A stretch of 59,435 nucleotides of DNA from a virus, in IMG/VR virus record IMGVR_UViG_3300020401_000018, positions 1 through 59,435 of that record. One strand, written 5' to 3'. Numbering within the stretch: the first letter of the stretch is position 1; the number at the start of each line of letters is the position of its first letter. A model generated the notes under the pieces. That model saw only the letters and a program-made list of their open reading frames with translations. It was not told where the DNA came from and ran no database searches. The position numbers and the translations under genes were made by a program. Shown piece after piece: positions 18,050-27,544 of the stretch.

Positions 18050-18237
18050 TATCCTAAAAACCAATTCATAGATTTTTGTTCTGTATCATCTGCTAAGCGC
18101 CTTGGTATAGGGCTTAAAGAGTTATCCCTTAATCTTAATGCTTGTATTAATGCGTCATATGTTCTAGCCAGAATAGTTTTATTTGTTCTTTCTTCAACAG
18201 ATAATTCTGGGTATATTCCTTTACTATATAAACTCAT
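18049..18237 (-). CDS. Hypothetical 62-aa virion-region protein
   Basis: Small mainly helical protein (LARTYDALIQALRLRDN helix in the middle). Joined by TAATG overlaps to the genes on both sides, so it is made together with the nozzle-like protein and the 111-aa protein. Not recognised. Confidence 0.65.
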   Translation of the reverse strand: MSLYSKGIYPELSVEERTNKTILARTYDALIQALRLRDNSLSPIPRRLADDTEQKSMNWFLG

Positions 18238-20174
18238 TACCTAGTACCATCTGGTTGTCCACGCACACGCCAAGTTCCTAATCGCCATTGTGTGTCAGTT
18301 GCATCACTAAATATTTTTACTTGAAACGCTCTACCTCTTGCTCTAAAATCTAATTTACCTTGTGTAGAATTTATAGAGAAAGGTCCTTTTGTAACTACGT
18401 TTGCATCGTTAGGATATCGCTTAGTGTTTATTTCTGTCTTAATAGTATCACCTGCAGCAAATGTTGTATCAGGTATAATTCTATCCATAAAGAAAACTTG
18501 ATCTCCGTTTTCATCACCATTAAAATATCCTGTTTGTATAAAAGAAGTCATAGCAGAACCATTATTATCAAATCCTGTTTCTTGATTGTAGACAACTCCA
18601 GATAAGTCAACGGCTATTGGAGTGCTAAAAGTATCACTATCTTCCCAAGCAGTTCTTACTAACGATTGTCCAATTGACCAAGTGTTGTCTACGTAATTAT
18701 ATATTACGTATCTATTAATATCTGTCGCAGGTGTGGTTATGTCTGTTGTTATGTTAGTTGAGTCAGCTCCATAAAACCACCAAATCTCATTGTATTTAGA
18801 TACTTGTGCACTAAAAATTTTCTGAGATTGTAACATACTTAATGTTTCTTTTACTGTTGAATCTGGCCTTAATCCTCCATAAATTAAATTATGTACAGGA
18901 CATGGTAACACTTTAATTGTTCCATCATATACGTAGAAATTATTTTCACCAATCCAGTAAGCTACACCTTCAACAGTTGCTGGAGAATTTACAGATAACG
19001 CTCCTGCTCGTGTACCTAGTTGAGTAAAAGCAAATGTAAATGGTGGGCCAATAAATTGCATACCATATAAATCTTGATCAGTCCAAATTAATAGTTGCCC
19101 CTTAGACTTTCTAACAGCAGTTATTTCAGCACCTGTTCCTAATCTTTGATCACCTGCTGAATTTAACTCATCAGCATTCCAGATATTTAAAGTTTCTTGA
19201 GATGCAAATCTTACTGTTAATGGATCAAAATCTGTACTACCTTCAGGCTCACATCCAAAAGCAATTAGATGTCTGTCTGGTGTGGAAACTAAAACTCGTC
19301 CTACTTTTGAAGGTATACCAGTAGTAGGCAGACCAAGAGTTGTAACATATTGAGAAAGAGTAACTCCTCTATCTGTAACATTTGTCATATCGAAATAATA
19401 TATTTCTTCTGTACCATCTCCAGTAGAAGCTACAATATCTTCGCCCCACATGTCAAAAGACCAAACTCGTGTGTTTTGTGCAATACCTGTACTTCTAGCA
19501 GTGTTCCAAGTACTTGACCCATAAGTTCCTGCACCAAAACCAAAACCTATTGTGCTATCATCTGGCCCGTTGTTTGTTAACGCTCTAATGTTTACTGCCC
19601 CTCCACCTGATGTAGATCCTGAACTAGCTGTTCCTGAAATAGATGCTCCAGTGCCTGCTACAGGAGTTATAGTAAATGAATTAGCATTAATAACAGTAGC
19701 TAAATATTCTCCAGGTGCAATAGTAACACCATCAACTGTTCCTGATCCAATACTAGATATGATAACTCTTGATGCAGGATTTGTGGTTGTAATACCATGA
19801 GATGCCCAAGTCACAGTAACTTCATTAGATCCTGCTGAGCCAGTTGTAAATGGATTTGTTAAAGCATTAGTAGCTGTTCTGTAAGGTGTAACATCATAAA
19901 AAGCTTCGCCGCTTTCTAAATAAACATGAGTATTAGTACCGTATATAATCCACCTTTGTCCTAAATTAGTTATGCCTGATAATAATGCTCTCACAGTTCC
20001 TCCAATAGTAAAACCTATAGACGCATCACGTTGTTCCCACCCTCCTAATTTTTCAGGAAAGGTATTTCTAAATCTTACTAGATCTCCATCTGTATATCTC
20101 ATCTGTGCTTGATAGTCAGAAACTTCAGTAACTATCCCAGGTGATGGTGGTGATAATTTTAATAATGCGCTCAT
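18237..20174 (-). CDS. P22 gp10-like tail hub/nozzle (DNA stabilisation) protein
   Basis: 645 residues, beta-rich throughout. The N-terminus (GIVTEVSDYQAQMRYTDGDLVRFR, then EKLGGWE) is the typical opening of podoviral packaged-DNA stabilisation proteins, which form a propeller-like nozzle under the portal. An insert of about 90 residues (about 115-205; Thr/Ser/Gly-rich, ending SGSTSGGG) looks like an added Ig-like domain. Located with the other neck genes. Fairly confident on role, less on exact fold. Confidence 0.7.
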   Translation of the reverse strand: MSALLKLSPPSPGIVTEVSDYQAQMRYTDGDLVRFRNTFPEKLGGWEQRDASIGFTIGGTVRALLSGITNLGQRWIIYGTNTHVYLESGEAFYDVTPYRTATNALTNPFTTGSAGSNEVTVTWASHGITTTNPASRVIISSIGSGTVDGVTIAPGEYLATVINANSFTITPVAGTGASISGTASSGSTSGGGAVNIRALTNNGPDDSTIGFGFGAGTYGSSTWNTARSTGIAQNTRVWSFDMWGEDIVASTGDGTEEIYYFDMTNVTDRGVTLSQYVTTLGLPTTGIPSKVGRVLVSTPDRHLIAFGCEPEGSTDFDPLTVRFASQETLNIWNADELNSAGDQRLGTGAEITAVRKSKGQLLIWTDQDLYGMQFIGPPFTFAFTQLGTRAGALSVNSPATVEGVAYWIGENNFYVYDGTIKVLPCPVHNLIYGGLRPDSTVKETLSMLQSQKIFSAQVSKYNEIWWFYGADSTNITTDITTPATDINRYVIYNYVDNTWSIGQSLVRTAWEDSDTFSTPIAVDLSGVVYNQETGFDNNGSAMTSFIQTGYFNGDENGDQVFFMDRIIPDTTFAAGDTIKTEINTKRYPNDANVVTKGPFSINSTQGKLDFRARGRAFQVKIFSDATDTQWRLGTWRVRGQPDGTR

Positions 20175-20182
20175 TACGCTAC

Positions 20183-20902
20183 CTATCTATAATATTTTAA
20201 TATCTTTATTGGTTTGTCGGCTATATTTTTATATGTTGCATTTTCTGATGTTAATCTTTTTACTGATATAGGATACTTTTGCTCTTCGCCATTTATATTA
20301 ACTTTGCCCCCAGCTATAATATAGCAATAAGTTCCATCGTTTGAAACATCAGTTTCCTCATTTGGCATTAAATCTTTTTGTATACATGTCCAATTTTTTA
20401 TATTTGATAATCTCATAATACATAGCATTTCAACATCATCTGATAAATATTCAACTGATATTCCTGAACATGGTATATCATAAAACAAAGGCGTTTGATC
20501 CCAATCACTATAAGCATACTTATATTCAATATCTATGTGATAACTCTTAGCAAATGCATCATAGTTTTCATCATATATTAATTCTTTAAAAGAAGAACCT
20601 TTTAAGTAATTCATAAACTGTTGTACATTTGCATCTTGAATATTATCATCCGCAACCCATTTCCAAGTAATTCTAGATTTACCTTGTATTAAGACATGGG
20701 TTTGTTGAGATTGTTGAATTAAAGGATACGTTGGGTGTGGGTCTTGCAAATCTAAATGTGCTCTTTCCCATTTTTCAGTTCTAGAAAATAAAGAACCTTT
20801 ACCATTCCCATCTATGGGTGGATTGTTACTTCCCCATGACACCTGCAAATTATCATCAAACTTTGCTATAGCAGGTAGCAATGGCTCAAATATTACTGTC
20901 AT
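20183..20902 (-). CDS. Hypothetical protein, 239 aa, possible cupin-like C-terminus
   Basis: Not recognised. Aromatic-rich N-terminal half (VSWGSNNPPIDGNGKGS, WKWVADDN, DWDQTPLF); the last 60 residues (YCYIIAGGKVNINGEE...) resemble a cupin-type beta strand series. It shares a 4-nt ATGA overlap with the upstream gene and lies between the nozzle and the adhesin, so a tail-associated role is likely. Confidence 0.6.
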   Translation of the reverse strand: MTVIFEPLLPAIAKFDDNLQVSWGSNNPPIDGNGKGSLFSRTEKWERAHLDLQDPHPTYPLIQQSQQTHVLIQGKSRITWKWVADDNIQDANVQQFMNYLKGSSFKELIYDENYDAFAKSYHIDIEYKYAYSDWDQTPLFYDIPCSGISVEYLSDDVEMLCIMRLSNIKNWTCIQKDLMPNEETDVSNDGTYCYIIAGGKVNINGEEQKYPISVKRLTSENATYKNIADKPIKILKYYR

Positions 20903-21465
20903 ATTTCTTCACTCTTTATAGATGGCCTAACTTCATCCCGTATAGGATCTAAATCTAAAGATTCTCTTAAGGGACTTTGAGCTTCTAATTGTTGTGCAGT
21001 ATTTTCCTGTAACATTTCATCTGGGGTAGGAGCCATGCTAGGCATAACTCCAGGCCCTAAACCAAAATCATAATCAGGATCTGTCTCTAATATTTCTGCA
21101 GCCTTGGTTGCTTTTTCCGCCCAAGTCATTGGTTCTTGATAAAGAGTAGGAAATAATTCTTCATGTGTAAATTCAAAATCTTTATTTTCAAGTTTTTGAA
21201 ATATCTCATCATCTTCTACATCAATTGTATATTTTTCTTTATTTTCTATTTCTTCACAAATAGTCGGAGCACCTTTGGCTATTTCTTTTATAATATCTTC
21301 AGGTGTCATGTCTTTGTACATAGTTAAATCGTAATTAAAAGATTGATAATCTTTTGCATCTTTTCTTGTTTCATCACTCGAAAATGAGCATAGTAAACTG
21401 TTTTGTTCAGGGTTGTAATCTGCTACGTGTACTTTATATTTTTTATTTTTTAAATTCTGATTCAT
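20899..21465 (-). CDS. Hypothetical acidic protein, 188 aa
   Basis: Acidic, with many Glu/Asp clusters and a proline-rich C-terminal third (GPGVMPSMAPTPDEM). No family recognised. TAATG overlap with the adhesin gene upstream and ATGA overlap downstream imply coordinated synthesis with tail components; it could be an assembly chaperone. Confidence 0.6.
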   Translation of the reverse strand: MNQNLKNKKYKVHVADYNPEQNSLLCSFSSDETRKDAKDYQSFNYDLTMYKDMTPEDIIKEIAKGAPTICEEIENKEKYTIDVEDDEIFQKLENKDFEFTHEELFPTLYQEPMTWAEKATKAAEILETDPDYDFGLGPGVMPSMAPTPDEMLQENTAQQLEAQSPLRESLDLDPIRDEVRPSIKSEEI

Positions 21466-22481
21466 TATGATGTCCTTCCTCCTTGAGTTCCAGATGGGTT
21501 AAATGTTATTGATGAAGAGTTTGAAGTTATAAAACCTCTTGTTCCTCCAGGAGCGGCATTAGAAAAAACATTTTGATGATCTCCTGCTGCATTTCCAAAT
21601 GGATTTACATTCCCTGCAGCACCATCGGAACCTAATCCACCACCACTGCCCCCTGTCTGCCCAAATGTTTCCATGTTATCGAATTGATTTACTGGTTGCA
21701 TAGCCCCAGTTCCTCCAGCTCCACCTGCATTAGCAGTACCTGAAGATCCAGCAGTCCCTGTTGCATTATTAAGAGGTTCACCTGCATTTGTGGTAGGACC
21801 TCCAGTACCAGCAGTAACACCAGCACCTCCACCGCCACCGCCTGCTTTACCTACTTGATAAAGGTTTGTATTTTTACCACCACCTTTTGCAAATCTTCTA
21901 GAGCCACCACCGCCTCCTCCGCCTCCGCCTCCATAAATAGAACCGAAGTTTTTAAAAGTGACAGGATACGCTGCATTAAATGCAGCTCCATTTACAGTAG
22001 TTCCTGCGACTCCAGGAGTAATGTGTTGAGGATTTGGTCCGCTAAGGTTTTGAGGAGTAGATATACTCCCGCCTGCTCCGCCAGGACCTCCGCCACCTTT
22101 GACACTACCATAATTTTCTACTATGATTGTATCTCCAGAACTCCACGGTGAACCAGTTTGTAATGAAGTAGAACTTGTTGAATTAGTTCCAACTGTTACT
22201 CCAGGATTAATAGTTAGTGTATAAGCAGTTACTCCTGCAGAATATGTAGGCCCTCTGTTACTGGCCATGTTATAGTTGTTCGTGCTATTTGAAATAGTTT
22301 GATTAATAGTTACTGATGAAGAAGCACCATAAAAATCACTAAAAGAACTTTGAGCACCGTCTGATTTTCCAATCATACCACGAATGTCTGCATCGTTTAT
22401 GCTTGCGGAGCTACCACTATTTCCGCCTGCTTCAACGTGAATTTGATCTAAAGAGAGTGGGCCACTATTAGGTAAAGCCAT
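21465..22481 (-). CDS. Glycine-rich tail adhesin
   Basis: 338 residues. The N-terminus (MALPNSGPLSLDQIHVEAGG...SFSDFYGAS) is a common attachment module of marine phage tail proteins. Residues from about 130 onward hold many long Gly runs (one of ten Gly) separated by Asn/Thr/Ala segments, like the polyglycine-helix receptor-binding domain of T-even gp38 adhesins. It directly follows the fibre gene with the chaperone domain. The specificity loops between Gly runs are the expected place for host-range variation. Confidence 0.75.
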   Translation of the reverse strand: MALPNSGPLSLDQIHVEAGGNSGSSASINDADIRGMIGKSDGAQSSFSDFYGASSSVTINQTISNSTNNYNMASNRGPTYSAGVTAYTLTINPGVTVGTNSTSSTSLQTGSPWSSGDTIIVENYGSVKGGGGPGGAGGSISTPQNLSGPNPQHITPGVAGTTVNGAAFNAAYPVTFKNFGSIYGGGGGGGGGGSRRFAKGGGKNTNLYQVGKAGGGGGGAGVTAGTGGPTTNAGEPLNNATGTAGSSGTANAGGAGGTGAMQPVNQFDNMETFGQTGGSGGGLGSDGAAGNVNPFGNAAGDHQNVFSNAAPGGTRGFITSNSSSITFNPSGTQGGRTS

Positions 22482-23795
22482 TTATTCCTCCTTACAGTGA
22501 CAATTCTTTTTGTGGTTTTCTAATTCTACTTTTAATTCTTTTACTGCTTCAATAAGATATGCCACCATATTACCATAAGCAACTGATTTGGTACCCATCT
22601 CGTCATCTGCAGTCTTAACTAATTCAGGAGCTATTTTCTCTAGCTCTTGTGCAATCACACCACTATTTAGTTTGCCATCTCTTTTAAAAGTTACACCTCT
22701 CATTTTAGAAACTTTATCTAAACCACTTTCAATTGTTTTAATATCTGTCTTTAATCTTTCATCTGAGAACGCTGTGATGTCGCCCGAACTAGTTATGGCC
22801 CCCGACGCTAGTGTGCCTGCAAACGTAACATTTGCACCACTGAACGTAGCAGCAGTCGTTGAACCTGATTGAATAAATAAGTTTCCACTAGTATTTCTTA
22901 AAGCTCCAAATTGTGTGCCACCATCTTTTAATAAAATATCTGAACCGTCAACATCAATAATTAAAGAGTCTGCAATATCTAATGTTAAGTTACCTGAATT
23001 GTTTGCTAGCCCATCTGCTGTAGTTGAAATTATCTTTGTATTATTAAAATATAAATCACAAGAGCTACCGTTTGTAAACTCAGCAAGTGTTTCATCGTTT
23101 GCAGCATTTTTAATTCGTAAGTTATCTGACAATATTTGTAACTCACCTGTGTTACTATCAATTAACGAGTTAGCACCGTCATGATGAATTAATAAATCAC
23201 CACCATCTCCAAATGTAGCTTTCGCATCATCTGCAAATTCTAGGGAATTATCAGATTCGTCAAATACTATATTAGCCGCTGCCCCTTGAAGTGTAAGATC
23301 ATTATCAATAGTTAGAGCGCCTGTTAGTGTAGCCCCTGATAATGCTGTAACTACTTGTGAAGTTGTAGGAACCGAACCTGTCATTTGGTCAAAACAATTA
23401 TGAACCTCATCAGATCCGTCTACATAAATTTGAGCATCAAAGCCAGACGCAAGAGTCACTGTTTGTGCTCCTGTTCCTGCAGTAAATATTAATGACTGGT
23501 CAGTATTATTTCTAACTACAAACACCTTTTCAATATTAGGAAGTGTTACTGTACACGTGCCCCCTGGAGAACCTGTATAGTTAATGACACGCTTTCTTCC
23601 TTCTTCAGAAGCATAAGATGTCGGTTGTGTAGTAAATGTTGCAGTATGCGTTGTAGAGCTTAGTGCTACAGATATGTAACCGTCTGTAGAATCTTCCATC
23701 CTATTCCAGTTATCATTAGTCTGTGCGCCCCAGGTGTTATCATTTTCACCTGTAGCCATTAATCGCAAACCTAAGTTTGACCAAGTTGATGCCAT
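22482..23795 (-). CDS. Tail fibre with C-terminal S74 intramolecular chaperone
   Basis: 437 residues. The N-terminal part (ENDNTWGAQTNDNWNRMED) is the usual virion-binding head of such fibres, the middle is a repetitive beta stem (SGNLTLDIADS-type repeats), and the last about 95 residues are a peptidase S74 domain: SDERLK with the catalytic Ser344 and Lys349, then GVIAQELEKIAPELV and a coiled-coil end. These domains trimerise the fibre and cut themselves off. One base separates it from the adhesin gene. Confidence 0.88.
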   Translation of the reverse strand: MASTWSNLGLRLMATGENDNTWGAQTNDNWNRMEDSTDGYISVALSSTTHTATFTTQPTSYASEEGRKRVINYTGSPGGTCTVTLPNIEKVFVVRNNTDQSLIFTAGTGAQTVTLASGFDAQIYVDGSDEVHNCFDQMTGSVPTTSQVVTALSGATLTGALTIDNDLTLQGAAANIVFDESDNSLEFADDAKATFGDGGDLLIHHDGANSLIDSNTGELQILSDNLRIKNAANDETLAEFTNGSSCDLYFNNTKIISTTADGLANNSGNLTLDIADSLIIDVDGSDILLKDGGTQFGALRNTSGNLFIQSGSTTAATFSGANVTFAGTLASGAITSSGDITAFSDERLKTDIKTIESGLDKVSKMRGVTFKRDGKLNSGVIAQELEKIAPELVKTADDEMGTKSVAYGNMVAYLIEAVKELKVELENHKKNCHCKEE

Positions 23796-23806
23796 AATTT
23801 AACTCC

Positions 23807-24268
23807 TTACGCTATTCTTAAGATCGCATTTGACGCATCATTAGTAGGCCATTGTATTTCAAATGTACCACCTGCTACAGAATAGTCTGCTCCAAAATCA
23901 ATAACCATAACTGCTGGATCACCAGTAGCTGAGTCGTTATAAATTATACATCCTCTTGTTGTAAATGTAGCTGATGTCCATTGTGCGTTAGCAGAAAATG
24001 TTAAGTGAGCTGTAGTACCAGAAGACGAAGGTGTAGTATTAGTTAAAGCATAACCACCTGTTGTGTATCCGTTACCATTAGCAAGCTCATCTGAGTTACC
24101 AGTTACAGTTGTATAAGAAGTTGTGGCAGCACCATAAGTACCTGATTGCGAAGCGTTTGCTTTAATAAGAGCTACTTTAAAAGTATTTCCAGAACTGTTT
24201 GTAAAGTTATGGACAGCTTTTAAAACCTCAACTTTAAAACTAGTTGCTATTGCTGATGTAATTGCCAT
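23807..24268 (-). CDS. Hypothetical tail/virion protein, 153 aa
   Basis: Ser/Thr/Gly-rich beta protein; the N-terminus (SFKVEVLKAVHNFTNSSG) and C-terminus (EIQWPTNDASNAILRIA) look like a family frequently encoded beside fibre genes of marine podoviruses. No enzymatic motif. Probably a structural protein of the tail or head surface. Confidence 0.65.
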   Translation of the reverse strand: MAITSAIATSFKVEVLKAVHNFTNSSGNTFKVALIKANASQSGTYGAATTSYTTVTGNSDELANGNGYTTGGYALTNTTPSSSGTTAHLTFSANAQWTSATFTTRGCIIYNDSATGDPAVMVIDFGADYSVAGGTFEIQWPTNDASNAILRIA

Positions 24269-24284
24269 TTAGATTCTCCTTTAA

Positions 24285-24992
24285 TTAGTATCTATTTTTT
24301 GTTGTTCTTTGCATTTCGTTTAATTCTCCCTGCATTAGAGTAGAATTTCGCATTCTTACTTGCTCTTCAGTAGCTAATGTTTGGGCAGCTCTTTCATATA
24401 GTTGTTGCCACCTTTGCATTTGCATTTGATCAACCTTCATAAAATTACCTGATTCTAGCAAGCAAGCATATAGTAAAGCATCTCCACAATAGTCTCCTAA
24501 GTAAGTATTCGACTGCGTAGACGATAAACCTGTTGGTTGTATATTATAACTGATCTCAACGGTTTTGTCAACCGAAGGGGTTGGAGCAAATAAAAAATTC
24601 ATGTGTCTATTAGAAGACGTATAATTCTTATTAGTCTTGCTAAAAGCCCAGTATGATGGGTCATCACCTGATGTGGTAGCGGGGGCACGCCAATACTCTC
24701 GTATAAAGGATTCATCCTTTTCGTATACCCAGTCACCATTCTGAGTTCTAATCCATCGTACAAATATCAAATCTTGAGGTACAGCAACGGTGCTTGAATT
24801 AGCTGATATTGTCAAAGTAGTTGTAAATTGAGCATTAGTAAAATCTATTTCTCTGTATAGTCTTTCTTCAGCTAATCCGATAATAACATCAATAGGAGCT
24901 ATACCTGATCCTGTTGCTGTAGTTAATTCCGTTGCATCATTTTCTGTAAAATCTTGTATTGCTTGTTTTAATTCTACGTACGTAAACTTCAT
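24285..24992 (-). CDS. Putative head-to-tail adaptor protein, 235 aa
   Basis: Starts with a helix (YVELKQAIQDFTEN) and GLAEERLYREID, followed by beta strands (ISANSSTVAVPQDL, VRWIR), and ends in a long helical segment with YLGDYCGDALLYACLLESG. This order is that of the adaptor/tail-accessory proteins joining portal and tail in short-tailed phages. Adjacent to the other neck genes. Family-level call by pattern. Confidence 0.65.
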   Translation of the reverse strand: MKFTYVELKQAIQDFTENDATELTTATGSGIAPIDVIIGLAEERLYREIDFTNAQFTTTLTISANSSTVAVPQDLIFVRWIRTQNGDWVYEKDESFIREYWRAPATTSGDDPSYWAFSKTNKNYTSSNRHMNFLFAPTPSVDKTVEISYNIQPTGLSSTQSNTYLGDYCGDALLYACLLESGNFMKVDQMQMQRWQQLYERAAQTLATEEQVRMRNSTLMQGELNEMQRTTKNRY

Positions 24993-26168
24993 TTATTGAC
25001 CCCATTTTCCATGACCCCAAGGATTTAAACCATACCCTGGGAATGCTACAGCTATTGTACCACGTTCAGCAGTAGAAGACAACCCTGATACAGGATGTGC
25101 CGTATTAATAGCTATTGTTCCTTGTTGCGAAGCAGCCTGTATTCCAGGAGGTACCTCTACAAAATTAAACTTAAATCCTAAACCACCATGAGCAGAGGTC
25201 ATACCTAAACCTGGTACATTTTCTGTAAAGTTTAGAATTACACTTGCAGTTCCTTCAGATGCTGTTGCTGCAATACCTGAAACTTCTTCAGCTTGTAAGA
25301 ATCCAGGAGTACCTTGCTGAGCTGTAGCTTCTTGATCATCAGGTGTGATAGTATTTCCGATTAAGAATCCAACAGTACCTTGTGCAGAGTTTGCAGCTAT
25401 ACCATCTGGTTGATCTGCGAAATTAAATACTATAGATCCTTGACCTGATGATGCTTGTTGTCCTTCAGCTTCTTCTATTTGCGCAGGTGTTATTGTTCCT
25501 TGAGATGTATTTGCTTGTGATCCTATTACATTTTCAACTGCATTAAATTCTAAAGTTCCTTGTTGAGCTGTAGCAGATCCGCCTACAGCGTCTTCTTGTG
25601 CACTAAATTGTAACGTACCTACTGATGCAGTAGCAGATAATCCATCTGGAGTTTCAGCTAAATTAAATGAAACAGTTCCTTGTGAAGTTGTTGCATGTTG
25701 AGATGGTGGCACTTCTGTAAAATTAAAGAATAATCCTGTAACCCCATGGCCAGATGTCATTCCAAAACCTGGAGCATCCTCAATAAAGTTTAATTGGTTA
25801 GAAGTTAATGTAAATTCTGCAGTAGCTTCAAATCCTGTGACAGGAGTATCAAGTAAACTTAAACCTAATCGTGGTGGACGAGGCGGTGGTTGTATTGCCA
25901 TTTGGCCAGAAAACTTACCATGTAAAGATCCTAATTCAATAGTGACAGTTTGATTAGCTCCATCATTATCAGGACGTGGATCTTTTAGAGCATCCGTGCC
26001 ATCTAACTTCATGTATTTTTGAGGCTCTAGTTGAGGATGTTTAGGAGTAAAGTCACCTTTATATACTCGTTTACCATCCCATTGAGTTCTAGCGTCTTTA
26101 TATTTGATCTTACGACCAAATATATCATCCATTAATACTGCTCGTTTTCCTCGTGAATATCTTGCCAT
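24993..26168 (-). CDS. Neck-region virion protein with 13 tandem repeats, 391 aa
   Basis: The N-terminal module (RGKRAVLMDDIFGRKIKYKD...W.GKRV) is widespread in phage structural proteins and may bind other neck components. Residues 111-385 are about 13 degenerate repeats of 20-22 residues with a G-[ILF]-x-A-[TS]-[AS]-x-x-G-T pattern. No hydrolase motif. The protein ends GYGLNPWGHGKWGQ. The last base of this gene adjoins the next gene. Function of the repeats unknown. Confidence 0.75.
   Translation of the reverse strand: MARYSRGKRAVLMDDIFGRKIKYKDARTQWDGKRVYKGDFTPKHPQLEPQKYMKLDGTDALKDPRPDNDGANQTVTIELGSLHGKFSGQMAIQPPPRPPRLGLSLLDTPVTGFEATAEFTLTSNQLNFIEDAPGFGMTSGHGVTGLFFNFTEVPPSQHATTSQGTVSFNLAETPDGLSATASVGTLQFSAQEDAVGGSATAQQGTLEFNAVENVIGSQANTSQGTITPAQIEEAEGQQASSGQGSIVFNFADQPDGIAANSAQGTVGFLIGNTITPDDQEATAQQGTPGFLQAEEVSGIAATASEGTASVILNFTENVPGLGMTSAHGGLGFKFNFVEVPPGIQAASQQGTIAINTAHPVSGLSSTAERGTIAVAFPGYGLNPWGHGKWGQ
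25014..25838 (-). repeat. Region encoding about 13 tandem 20-22-residue repeats
   Basis: Encodes repeats such as GLSATASVGTLQFSAQEDAV, GGSATAQQGTLEFNAVENVI and GIAATASEGTASVILNFTE. Two units (the second and eleventh) share GMTSxHG followed by FNFxEVPP and so look like copies of each other. The regular spacing suggests a solenoid or a stack of short hairpins. Confidence 0.75.
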
Positions 26169-26171
26169 AAT

Positions 26172-26960
26172 TTAAATATAAGGCACTGATGGGGTAACAA
26201 CAAATGCTGCTCTTTCTCTATCCTCTTCTTGTGCCTTCTGCCATTCTTCGTTGTAAATCGCTGTTAGTTCTTGTCGTCTTTGAATATCAACAGAACCAGG
26301 AAGCTTGTTAGCTAGCTCTACGGTAAGGCCACTAATTAATGCTGGTAATAATCTTTTTGGTATTTGTGCGTTTTGTGTATAGTCTATGTATGGACCGCCT
26401 ACTGTTGCTTGTCCACTAGCTGTATTAGTCCATCCTACATCATCAGGATATTTTATCATCCATGCTTTAAATGTGTAAGCACTTATAGTTTGTCCACCAC
26501 TTACATAAGTTTTATCTGGCACAGGCCATAAAAAAACTTTGTGACTTGCAGTTCCTGATGAATTGTATTGTGCGTTTCTTTCAACTGTATATTGAATTGG
26601 TTTTCCTTTAGTAGCTTTATTAGGAATAGATAAATATTCTGAATAACTAATTCTTTCTAAAGGTATATCATTAACATTTGTTGAATCGCTAGTATCACTT
26701 ATAGAAGCATCTAGAACATCAGAGTATTTGCTTGATGAAAACGTAATATGATCTTGGTCATTAGTCATTCTTGTATCTTCTAGATCTAAAGTAAATAGAT
26801 TTACTCCTTCGTTCATCCATTTAATCATTAATAAATTTAATGAACGTCTAGCGGTTACAAGATCGTATCCACCTTTTGCACTATCACCTAATCTTTCATA
26901 CGCTTCTTGTATGATGGAATCAAGTGTTAAATTAAAATTATGGGTACCTGAAGTAGCCAT
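26172..26960 (-). CDS. P22 gp4-like tail accessory / adaptor protein, 262 aa
   Basis: The opening helices (SIIQEAYERLGDSAKGG...LVTARRSLNLLMIKW) are the typical start of podoviral tail accessory factors that dock under the portal; the middle is beta-rich with FLWPVPD, and the C-terminus is a long charged helix (ELTAIYNEEWQKAQEED). It stands between head genes and fibre genes, as expected for a neck component. Confidence 0.75.
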   Translation of the reverse strand: MATSGTHNFNLTLDSIIQEAYERLGDSAKGGYDLVTARRSLNLLMIKWMNEGVNLFTLDLEDTRMTNDQDHITFSSSKYSDVLDASISDTSDSTNVNDIPLERISYSEYLSIPNKATKGKPIQYTVERNAQYNSSGTASHKVFLWPVPDKTYVSGGQTISAYTFKAWMIKYPDDVGWTNTASGQATVGGPYIDYTQNAQIPKRLLPALISGLTVELANKLPGSVDIQRRQELTAIYNEEWQKAQEEDRERAAFVVTPSVPYI

Positions 26961-26969
26961 ATGTCCTCC

Positions 26970-27173
26970 TTATATTAAAGAGCGAACTATTAAATAACAC
27001 ATTTGTGCAAATACTGTACCACCAACTACCCAAACAAATTTAGTTAATCTGTCAATATCTTTAGCCATATGATCAAGATGATTATCTTTCATAAGATCTA
27101 TTTTTTGATGCAATAATTTTAGTTCGCCTTTTATTTCTATTATGGCTTCTTTATTAGATTGTGAAGTAGCCAT
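26970..27173 (-). CDS. Small membrane protein with N-terminal coiled coil, 67 aa
   Basis: Residues 8-45 form an amphipathic helix (KEAIIEIKGELKLLHQKIDL...) and residues 46-66 a single membrane span (VWVVGGTVFAQMCYLIV). The topology resembles XhlA-type holin partners. It is the only membrane protein among the head-neck genes; holin accessory or injection role both possible. Confidence 0.6.
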   Translation of the reverse strand: MATSQSNKEAIIEIKGELKLLHQKIDLMKDNHLDHMAKDIDRLTKFVWVVGGTVFAQMCYLIVRSLI

Positions 27174-27174
27174 A

Positions 27175-27495
27175 TTAATTCCAGAATACTGTAGCTTCTG
27201 AAGACGTGCCTGTAACTTCTACAAAAATATTTGTATCAATAACTTTACCTTGATCAGGGATATTGATATGTGTGCTAGTGTTTGCAACTGCAGATATTTT
27301 TAATATTTTAGTTCCGCCATTAGACTGTCCATCATATATAGTTGCCGTAGCTGTATTACTTCCTGCTGTTAATAAAAGAGCTAAAAGTCTTTGTCTGTGT
27401 GCTGCTGTATTTTGACCATCACTAGTAGCACTAGTGCCTGTTGCACCTGTTGCTATGTTAGTCGAATTAGCATCACCTTGGAATGAAATTCCCAT
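27175..27495 (-). CDS. Small virion protein, 106 aa
   Basis: Ser/Thr/Ala/Gly-rich beta protein without motifs, starting at ATG 27495 behind an AGGAGG ribosome binding site. It sits directly below the capsid genes and may be a decoration or head-fibre protein. Not recognised. Confidence 0.65.
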   Translation of the reverse strand: MGISFQGDANSTNIATGATGTSATSDGQNTAAHRQRLLALLLTAGSNTATATIYDGQSNGGTKILKISAVANTSTHINIPDQGKVIDTNIFVEVTGTSSEATVFWN

Positions 27496-27513
27496 ATATT
27501 ATCCTCCTAGGAA

Positions 27514-27533
27514 GAGGAGGCCGAAGCCTCCTC
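27514..27533 (-). terminator. UUCG-tetraloop hairpin between head genes
   Basis: Perfect 8-bp stem GAGGAGGC/GCCTCCTC with loop CGAA on the plus strand, so the minus-strand transcript has the very stable GGC-UUCG-GCC hairpin. Only a weak T-run follows and the ribosome binding site of the next gene comes straight after, so it may be a partial terminator or an mRNA-end stabiliser that sets relative protein levels. Confidence 0.6.
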
Positions 27534-27544
27534 AAATTATTTTA

